Below are positions 1-5,692 of a stretch of 16,826 bases of DNA, piece after piece; positions within the stretch are counted from its first letter, which is position 1; every line of letters begins with the position of its first letter. Location of the stretch: contig CAYFOM010000060.1 of NCBI GenBank assembly GCA_964344765.1, positions 1 through 16,826 of the forward strand. The letters are read 5' to 3'. The position numbers and the translations under genes are program-made. This stretch comes from JACNIZ01 sp964344765 (GTDB lineage Bacteria > Planctomycetota > UBA1135). Below the pieces are notes generated by a model. That model was not told where the DNA came from. It did not search any database and saw only the letters and a list, made by a program, of their open reading frames with translations.

Positions 1-622
1 ATGGGGCAAGCGATTGCAGGTCGTACCGGCCGATATTTATGGATAAGGATCCATCATAACCATAGTAAAAAATATCGTCCCATCCATCTCCGTTCAAATC
101 ATTGGCCCACTGGATGCTATCAAAGGCTGTAATGCCTGGCGGGGTGGGGAGAATGGTTTTGCGGGGATGTCCAGTGAGTGAAGCCGCAAAAAGCAAGCCC
201 CCTTCGGAATATGTTCCATAGAATTCATTAGGTGCGCGGAACAAGATTTGGTCTGAGTAGAAGTAGTCGTTTGATAGCTTGTCCCACTCAATAAATTTTG
301 ATGCATTTGGTTCCCAATTGTTCCTCCAGTCGCCGATTGAATAAACAGGGTCAGAAGTGGAGCCGGTTGAACTGTTAATGCGGTGGGCACCTATGCCCAA
401 TTCGATCATCCCATCCCTGTCAGGGTCGTGGAAGAATCTAGGTGTGTGAAAGATTTGGTCAACACCGGAAATGCTTTGTGATGGGATAAAGATTCCCTTT
501 ACTTTTAGCTGCCCAGGCTCGGGATCTTGGAAGCTTTGACCCCAGGCAACACTAGTGAAAGCTAGGGAAGCAACCGTCCGGCATGCCAAGGCAAGGGTAA
601 TTGGATTAAAAGTAATCTTCAT
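1..622 (-). CDS. Exported FG-GAP/VCBS-repeat protein, 5' part (runs off left edge)
   Basis: Reading the minus strand from the ATG at 622 gives 207 codons with no stop, so the gene continues beyond the left edge. An AGGGGAG Shine-Dalgarno lies about 6 bases upstream of the ATG, which is unusually clear for this window. The N-terminus (MKITFNP, then a hydrophobic stretch to about residue 28, ending VAWG-Q) looks like a Sec signal peptide, although an Arg at 15 interrupts the core. Two FG-GAP type calcium loops are visible: D66-P-D68-R-D70-G with E74 and, more strongly, D175-L-N-G-D179-G-W-D-D near the end of the visible part. Such repeats build integrin-like beta propellers on secreted proteins. 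The stretch between them has no recognisable domain. Base composition is clearly more AT-rich than in most other genes here. The function is unknown; the protein is probably extracellular. Confidence 0.8.
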   Translation of the reverse strand, partial: MKITFNPITLALACRTVASLAFTSVAWGQSFQDPEPGQLKVKGIFIPSQSISGVDQIFHTPRFFHDPDRDGMIELGIGAHRINSSTGSTSDPVYSIGDWRNNWEPNASKFIEWDKLSNDYFYSDQILFRAPNEFYGTYSEGGLLFAASLTGHPRKTILPTPPGITAFDSIQWANDLNGDGWDDIFYYGYDGSLSINIGRYDLQSLAP

Positions 623-635
623 GATCCGCTCCCCT

Positions 636-653
636 GAGGCCACGAACGGCCTC
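636..653 (-). promoter_or_regulatory. Small hairpin in the leader of the FG-GAP gene
   Basis: GAGGCC (636-641) pairs perfectly with GGCCTC (648-653) around a 6-base loop. It lies just upstream of the Shine-Dalgarno of the minus-strand gene that starts at 622. It could modulate ribosome access, but six pairs is modest and could be chance. Confidence 0.25.
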
Positions 654-751
654 TAGTTGTTTCATGCACGAGGCTAATAAGAAACAATCACACTCCACTC
701 TATCCTACCCCATGAACAGTTCCCGCGATAGCCAGTTCGACCTAGCGTGGA

Positions 752-793
752 CAATAAAAAATCATCCCGGCAGGGGGTTTCCTGCCAGGATGA
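752..793 (-). terminator. Intrinsic terminator of the first heme lipoprotein gene
   Basis: A 13-bp stem (762-774 with 781-793, one mismatch) encloses a 6-base loop. On the minus strand it is followed by a run of six T, then ATT (complement of 752-761). It sits about 64 bases after the stop codon of the minus-strand gene ending at 857. This is a textbook Rho-independent terminator for that gene. Confidence 0.85.
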
Positions 794-856
794 CGTGTGA
801 GGCTGCGAAAGGTACGGGGCCTCTAATTATTCGCTCGCTCGACGGGGGAGCGTCGA

Positions 857-2041
857 TTAGCGAGTCACTTCCAACTCAGCTTCGTTCAGGGTCTCATTCC
901 CTTCGAAGTCAACCGCGCGAACCACAAAGACGCCGGTAGCTTCGGTGTAAGAGAAAGTGATCGAGATGTCGGAATCCATCGCGTAGGTCAGGCGATCGGT
1001 TTCGACCACCGGCGTATCCCAATCGATGGTGTTCGAAGTCAGCCCGCCATAGATGCGGTACATCAGCGGATCGTTCAACTGACCAGCCTGCGACTCAGGG
1101 TCGGAAGCGTGGAAGGTCATGATCGTGACTTCGTCGTTGCCGAGGTCGTAGCTGGCTTCGTAAGTGGTGTTGCCGATGTCGGTGAAGTCCATCACCGGAC
1201 GCTCGGTATCGATGGCACCCAAGCCACCTTCGTTGGCCCAATCCTTCAGGCCGTCGGCGAAGACTTGCAGTTCGGCAGTCTTGGTGTCGTAACCAGCACC
1301 GGCCGGACCGTGGGCGGTGGCGGCGTCGGGCGAACCCGGGTAAGTCCAGAAGCGGCTGAGGAAGTCAGCCGAGGTTGCGGTGCCGTCGCCAGGGGTCAGC
1401 CAGCTATCCGGGCTGCCCGAGGTGCCGGTGCCGATGACCAAGGTGTCGTAGCTGGAGTAATCCGCCAGCGTGGCGATGACGCCGCCGCTTGCAATGTGGC
1501 AGTCCAAGCAAGTAATCGGACCTTCCGGACCAGGAATGATGGTGTCGCCTTCCAAGTCGAACAGAGGCAAAACGTCATCGGTGTAATCGATGGAGCCGCT
1601 TTCCACTGCTGCCGGCGGGTGAGCGCTGACGACCGAGTTGTTCACCGACAGGTTGCCGTACACATCCGACGCGATGACGCGGTAGAAGTAGGTCTGGCTT
1701 CCGGATTCAGACAAACCGGTGTCAACAAACGAGGTGACGCCGGGGCTGGTCGTGCCGACCAAAGCTTCATCGCTGAGGGTGAGATCCGTCGAGCGATAGA
1801 CCATGTAGGTCATGCTGCTGGCCGGGTCGCCGGCGGAGTTCGCCGCGTCGAGCCAGGAAATCACAACCTTGGCGGCCGAGATCGGCGATGCAGATTGTGG
1901 ACCGGAGAAGGTGACGGTGATGTCGCCCCCGGTACCGCCCGTTCCGCCGGAACCACCGGAGGAGCCTGAGCTACCACACGAAATCGGCAGCGTGGCAAGG
2001 ACGAGCAGAAGAGGGAGACGCAAGGAAGCGGACAGCGACAT
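857..2041 (-). CDS. Lipoprotein with FN3-like domain and one c-type heme site (paralogue A)
   Basis: This 394-residue lipoprotein is predicted to be envelope-anchored. I chose the ATG at 2041 because it gives a lipoprotein signal peptide (SLRLPLLLVLATLPIS, lipobox Cys22); the longer frame to 2161 adds 40 residues that would bury the signal. After Cys22 comes a Gly/Ser/Thr linker to about 40, then a fibronectin type III-like domain (about 43-143, with a TYFYRVIA strand). A cytochrome-like segment follows, with IDYTDDVLPLF leading to CLDCH (Cys178, His182). The usual distal MPP methionine motif is absent; His244 is a candidate ligand. The C-terminal part (about 285-394) contains RIYGG...IDW and GVFVVRAVDFEGNE motifs shared with the paralogue at 4354-5523. 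A strong terminator follows. The role is unknown; electron transfer or redox sensing is only inferred from the heme motif. Confidence 0.85.
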   Translation of the reverse strand: MSLSASLRLPLLLVLATLPISCGSSGSSGGSGGTGGTGGDITVTFSGPQSASPISAAKVVISWLDAANSAGDPASSMTYMVYRSTDLTLSDEALVGTTSPGVTSFVDTGLSESGSQTYFYRVIASDVYGNLSVNNSVVSAHPPAAVESGSIDYTDDVLPLFDLEGDTIIPGPEGPITCLDCHIASGGVIATLADYSSYDTLVIGTGTSGSPDSWLTPGDGTATSADFLSRFWTYPGSPDAATAHGPAGAGYDTKTAELQVFADGLKDWANEGGLGAIDTERPVMDFTDIGNTTYEASYDLGNDEVTIMTFHASDPESQAGQLNDPLMYRIYGGLTSNTIDWDTPVVETDRLTYAMDSDISITFSYTEATGVFVVRAVDFEGNETLNEAELEVTR

Positions 2042-2170
2042 TTGGGATGGTACGCAGGGGGGCCAGCCGGGGAAGTCGGGGGAAATCCACGGCGCAGGGG
2101 AATGATAGCGGAGTTTCCTGCTTGAGATACTTGCGTTTTTGGGGCGGAAAGGCGATAACACTCCCCGGAC

Positions 2171-3688
2171 TTGTGCCGATCGGCAAGTCGAGTTTTGCCT
2201 CAGCCCGCTCTACAGCCCTCATTCCACCCCTTCGCTCTGCTGCTACCCAGCGCAGCCGGGGACATTCTGCAGCTTGATACCCCAATCCGGCTGACGCGCG
2301 CGCCTGCCGTTTTCCAGGTTTGCGGGGGTCCCGGAGAGCAGACCGGCTGCGCCACATTCCATGTAGGACTGTCGCGTTCGGTCTACGCCGCGATCCAAAA
2401 CCGCGAGGACGACGAGATCCACATCCGCGTGCTTGGCGGCGGAAAACAAGGCGAGACCATTGAGTGGAGCGGCCGCATTGAGGACGTCTACACCAAAAAG
2501 GGTCCGCCGCGCAGCTACGCAGTGCTGACCGCACTGTTCGACCAGACCGAGTCCACCGAGATGATGATGCGCATCATGGCGATCATCATCGGCCTGCGCC
2601 GCACCCACCAGTTGAACACGCCGAAGTTCGGTTTCAGCCTCGTGGTGTGGTCGCGCCTGCCGGCTGGTGAAGGTTACGGCAACATCATCAGTTACAGCAC
2701 CGCGATCGCGATGGCGTTCAAGGCGTCGACCGGTCTGGATAAAAAACGCGTGGATGGCGTGCGTGTGGCGCGCGCGGTGGTGCATGGCGCCAAAGAAGTT
2801 TTGGGCGAGCGGCTTTCGATGGCCGAAGCTCTGACTGCGGCGCTCAGCGAGATGAATAGTGGCATGTTCATTGAGCACGGGCTGGACCCGACGATGCATT
2901 GGGCGCCGATTCCCGAGCACACCTTTGTTGCCGCCGTTGACCTAGGAATGGGTCCGGTTGCCGACGACGCCACGGTCTTGGCTGGTGGCGTGGGTGCGGC
3001 GATGGGCATGGTGCACTTGAACAAGCATCTGACTGCTGAAAACCAGACGACGTTTGGTGGTTGGGGTCAGGTCACGACCAAAGAGTTCGAAGGCGGGCTG
3101 CGCGGTCACGTGCCGGCGCGCGAATCGGGCAAGGATTGGATCGCCAAGTTCGCGGAAGAAGAGCCGGAGTTGGCCGAATTGGTCGACCCGAATCGGCCGT
3201 ATCGTCAGCGCGCGCTGTCGGAGCACCAAATGCGTGAGTCCGGGCGCGTTCGGCGTTTTGTCGAGCAGTTAAGTGAGTACGCGCGCACCAAGCGTGAAGA
3301 TCACTTGGCCGAAGCTGGCAAGGTCATGGGTTCGTCGCACCGTTCGTTGAAGGACAAGTGCTCGATCCATAGCGACATCGTTAAAGACTTCATGGATCGC
3401 GTCGCCGCCGCCGGTCGCAATGCTGGTTTGTTCGGTACGCGCCTCGCTGGATCGGGCGAAGGTTCGGTGGTCGCGGTGTTGTGCCACAACGCCGGTGAAG
3501 AGAAGTTGCGCGAATTGCTTGCCGAGTTCAGCAAGGACTATAAGGACGAGTTGGTTCGTCCGGCGGCGATCATGACCGATACCGGTCGCGGTTCGGCAAT
3601 GGTCGGATGGTGGGAAGGTGTTTTGATTCCTAAGGAAGACAAAGGCACGAACAAATCCGACGACGCTCAAGTCGCCGCCGATAAGTAG
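2171..3688 (+). CDS. GHMP-fold, L-arabinokinase/galactokinase-like protein with degenerate catalytic motifs
   Basis: The frame encodes up to 505 residues and aligns by eye with sugar kinases of the GHMP superfamily, most like plant L-arabinokinase. LTRAPAVFQVCGG (41-53) matches the N-terminal RAPGRLDVMGG motif. SRLPAGEGYGNIISYSTA (161-178) sits where the P-x-G-x-G-SSS phosphate loop belongs. AVDLGMGPVADDA (255-267) matches the GIDSG strand. GKVMGSSHRSL and GLFGTRLAGSGEGSVVAV (420-437) match the C-terminal G-x-x-T/L-G-x-G motif. The triple-Ser loop and the MDQ catalytic Asp are not recognisable, so activity is doubtful. The start is uncertain: there is no ATG before residue 131. TTG 2171 gives the longest frame. 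CTG 2267, with GGGGA 4 bases upstream, would begin ten residues before RAP. The gene is followed closely by alkA, probably in one transcript. Confidence 0.75.
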   Translation: MCRSASRVLPQPALQPSFHPFALLLPSAAGDILQLDTPIRLTRAPAVFQVCGGPGEQTGCATFHVGLSRSVYAAIQNREDDEIHIRVLGGGKQGETIEWSGRIEDVYTKKGPPRSYAVLTALFDQTESTEMMMRIMAIIIGLRRTHQLNTPKFGFSLVVWSRLPAGEGYGNIISYSTAIAMAFKASTGLDKKRVDGVRVARAVVHGAKEVLGERLSMAEALTAALSEMNSGMFIEHGLDPTMHWAPIPEHTFVAAVDLGMGPVADDATVLAGGVGAAMGMVHLNKHLTAENQTTFGGWGQVTTKEFEGGLRGHVPARESGKDWIAKFAEEEPELAELVDPNRPYRQRALSEHQMRESGRVRRFVEQLSEYARTKREDHLAEAGKVMGSSHRSLKDKCSIHSDIVKDFMDRVAAAGRNAGLFGTRLAGSGEGSVVAVLCHNAGEEKLRELLAEFSKDYKDELVRPAAIMTDTGRGSAMVGWWEGVLIPKEDKGTNKSDDAQVAADK

Positions 3689-3699
3689 GTGGACCACTG
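3687..3699 (+). promoter_or_regulatory. Ribosome binding site supporting a CTG start for alkA
   Basis: AGGTGG (3687-3692) lies 4 bases before CTG 3697, and its first two bases overlap the TAG stop (3686-3688) of the upstream gene. The arrangement suggests translational coupling and decides between the CTG start and the later TTG at 3745. No ATG or GTG is available in this frame. Confidence 0.45.
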
Positions 3700-4317
3700 A
3701 GCCGTCGCAAAGCCCACAACCATTTTCGCCGTGCCGACCCCGCGTTGGCCGACGCCATTCGCGGGTTGGAGCCGCTGCCGGAATTGCCGGTGCCGCAGCA
3801 TCGGCGCATCAGTCATTTTGAATCGCTGGCGCGCGCGATTACCTATCAGCAACTTGCTGGTAAAGCGGCGGCAACCATTTGGGGTCGTGTTGTTTCGCTG
3901 ACACCGGGTAGTCGTGTTCCGAAGCCGGCGGAGTTTTTGCGTTTGAAGGACGAAGTGCTTCGCGGTGCCGGGCTTTCGCGCAACAAGATGCTGGCAATTC
4001 AGGATTTAGCCGGTCGCATCGAGAGCGGTGATTTGAAGTTACGCAGTTGCAGTCGCTGGACTGATCAAGAAATCATTGATCATTTGGTGCAAGTGCGCGG
4101 CATCGGCGTGTGGACCGCGCAGATGTTTTTGATCTTCAAGCTCGGCCGTCCCGACGTCTTCCCCGATGGCGATTTGGGCGTGCAAGAAGGCATGCGCAAG
4201 TTGGATGGTTTGGCTAAACGTCCGACTCCACAACAAGCTGATGAACGCGCTGCGGTTTGGGCGCCTTATCGATCCGCTGCCGCTTGGTATTTATGGCGAA
4301 TGGCGGATCAGGATTAA
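3697..4317 (+). CDS. alkA: DNA-3-methyladenine glycosylase II (AlkA-type, HhH-GPD family)
   Basis: This enzyme excises alkylated bases in base-excision repair, in the cytoplasm. Numbered from CTG 3697 (206 residues), the helix-hairpin-helix LVQVRGIGVWTAQMFL spans 130-145. The catalytic Asp of the family fits D159 in VFPDGDLGV, and FESLARAITYQQL near residue 41 is the usual N-terminal helix. Homologues commonly carry a segment like HFRRADPALADAI before that helix, and here it lies upstream of the first TTG (3745). The frame is open only from 3685, and the only plausible initiator is CTG 3697, preceded at 4 bases by AGGTGG, which overlaps the stop region of the kinase-like gene. If CTG is not used, TTG 3745 gives 190 residues. 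It lacks the separate N-terminal domain of E. coli AlkA, as short bacterial forms do. Confidence 0.88.
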   Translation: MSRRKAHNHFRRADPALADAIRGLEPLPELPVPQHRRISHFESLARAITYQQLAGKAAATIWGRVVSLTPGSRVPKPAEFLRLKDEVLRGAGLSRNKMLAIQDLAGRIESGDLKLRSCSRWTDQEIIDHLVQVRGIGVWTAQMFLIFKLGRPDVFPDGDLGVQEGMRKLDGLAKRPTPQQADERAAVWAPYRSAAAWYLWRMADQD

Positions 4318-4331
4318 CCTGACCCGCCATT
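4299..4331. terminator. Hairpin between convergent genes, with the alkA stop codon in its loop
   Basis: A 14-bp stem (4299-4312 with 4318-4331, one mismatch) encloses a 5-base loop ATTAA that contains the last base positions and stop codon (4315-4317) of alkA. It lies between alkA and the convergent lipoprotein gene ending at 4354. Neither side has a good T tract, so it may act as a transcript end stabiliser or a weak bidirectional terminator. Confidence 0.5.
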
Positions 4332-4353
4332 GAGTGTCGATCGAAGGTAGAAA

Positions 4354-5523
4354 TTACTTCGGTCGCGAAATCACCAACTCGGCTTCTTCCAAACTCTGGT
4401 TGCCACGGAAGTCAACCGCGCGCACCACAAAGACGCCTTCGTCATGCGGCCACAACACGGTGATTTCGTACTTCGGTTTCCAGTGCGGGAAGTACAAACG
4501 CTTGACCACGCGCAGCGGGTTTTCCCAATCGATCGAGTTGCTATCCATGCCGCCGTAGATGCGATACTCCAAGTGATCGCCCGGAGTGTTGTTGATGTAC
4601 GGCGTGCTTTCCGGATCGTATGCATGCGGGAAGCGCAGCTTGAAGCGTTCGGCGTTGAACACTTCGATCGAGAACTTCTCCGGATCGGCGAAGTCGGCTT
4701 CCATGAAGGTCGGCGGCGTTGTGTCGGGCGTTTGATGGGCGCCTTCGTTGATCCAGGGAATCAAGTTAGCTTCAAACAATGCCGCGCTTTGCTTCCAAGC
4801 CTTGTGCGCCGGCAGCGCCTTCGGGTAAGTACGAATCCGTGCAATCGCGTCCTTAAAGCTGTCTTCACCCAGCGATGGAATGATGAACGAATCCGGGTAT
4901 GCCGCGGATCCAACACCTGCCATCAATCCTTCGAAGCTGGTCAAATCCAACTTGCTGTCGACGCCGTTATGGCATTCCAAGCAAGTGTACTGACCGGTGC
5001 GATCCAGCGTGCTCCACAACGGTTCGATAGTGGTTGCGTAATCAATGCCCAAACTTGGAATGGTGGGCAAGTGCGCGGAAACCACGTCGGCGTTGTCGGA
5101 TGCTAGATCGGTGGTGTGGGCAAGGATGCGGTAGAAGTACGTCTTGCCGTCGGTTAGGCCGGGGTCATCGAACGACGTGGCGTCGGTTAGTGAAGTAATC
5201 AAAACTTCACCGGACATGTCGGCCGATTCGGCGCGGAAGACGTCGTATTGAATGGGTGCCGCAGTGGCGTTGACCACCGACGCGGTGTGCCATTCCAGCG
5301 CAACCGAAGTAGGTGTGGATGGCGTGGCGCTGATCGGGCCGTCGAACGCAAGTTCAGGCGAAGTGCCGCCGCCGCTGCCACCGGAGTCGCCGCCTGGGCC
5401 GCCCCAGTTGGAGCCGCCGGCGCCACTGCCGAAACCGCTGCCCAGACCAGATGGGCCGCTGTCACAGGATGCAAGTACAGACGTAATTGCGAAGAGGAGG
5501 AGTAAACGGTTAGGAAGAGTCAT
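4354..5523 (-). CDS. Lipoprotein with FN3-like domain and one c-type heme site (paralogue B)
   Basis: This 389-residue lipoprotein is a diverged sister of the one at 857-2041, with the same domain order. The start at 5523 yields a lipoprotein signal (NRLLLLFAITSVLAS, lipobox Cys20); the open frame extends upstream to 5679 but would bury it. A Gly-rich linker (to about 55) is followed by an FN3-like domain (about 58-152, TYFYRILAHT). Then come IDYATTIEPLW and CLECH (Cys181, His185) within a small cytochrome-like segment ending in WINEGA. Where such domains usually carry MPP, this has LPAHKAW with His240, so Met ligation looks lost. The C-terminal region repeats RIYGGMDSNSIDW and GVFVVRAVDFRGN from the paralogue. 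It is divergent from the Asp-box gene at 5693 and convergent with alkA. The partner and role are unknown. Confidence 0.85.
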   Translation of the reverse strand: MTLPNRLLLLFAITSVLASCDSGPSGLGSGFGSGAGGSNWGGPGGDSGGSGGGTSPELAFDGPISATPSTPTSVALEWHTASVVNATAAPIQYDVFRAESADMSGEVLITSLTDATSFDDPGLTDGKTYFYRILAHTTDLASDNADVVSAHLPTIPSLGIDYATTIEPLWSTLDRTGQYTCLECHNGVDSKLDLTSFEGLMAGVGSAAYPDSFIIPSLGEDSFKDAIARIRTYPKALPAHKAWKQSAALFEANLIPWINEGAHQTPDTTPPTFMEADFADPEKFSIEVFNAERFKLRFPHAYDPESTPYINNTPGDHLEYRIYGGMDSNSIDWENPLRVVKRLYFPHWKPKYEITVLWPHDEGVFVVRAVDFRGNQSLEEAELVISRPK

Positions 5524-5589
5524 TTGGATTCTCGGTGACCTGAGGGGAGTCTTTCGCCCGAATTTTGGCACAAAACTGCTAGGTTCACA

Positions 5590-5627
5590 GGGAACTTTAG
5601 GGTTTTGGTCAAATTTCTGGGAACTTT
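5590..5627. promoter_or_regulatory. Direct repeat GGGAACTTT x2 in a divergent promoter region
   Basis: GGGAACTTT occurs at 5590-5598 and again at 5619-5627, a 29-base offset that is close to three helical turns. The pair lies in the AT-richer 169-base gap between two divergent lipoprotein genes (starts at 5523 and 5693). This placement fits an operator for a shared regulator, but no -35/-10 pair is convincing and the idea is untested. Confidence 0.3.
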
Positions 5628-5692
5628 TTGCCCAGGAGCCGTCTAAACAGCCCCCTCCGCGTGTTAATTCCCCGAGCATCGTCCCTCAACAA

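Noticed and set aside
94..390. Minus-strand frame of 98 codons near the left edge
   Set aside because: It is in a different frame within the FG-GAP gene, which has a signal peptide, a ribosome site and calcium-loop motifs.
1109..1969. 286-codon plus-strand frame opposite the first heme lipoprotein gene
   Set aside because: It is a shadow frame, and the minus strand has the signal peptide, FN3-like domain, CXXCH and a terminator.
5252..5692. N-terminal extension of the Asp-box protein by 147 codons
   Set aside because: It overlaps the opposite-strand lipoprotein gene and would place a clear lipoprotein signal peptide in the interior. ATG 5693 is the sensible start.
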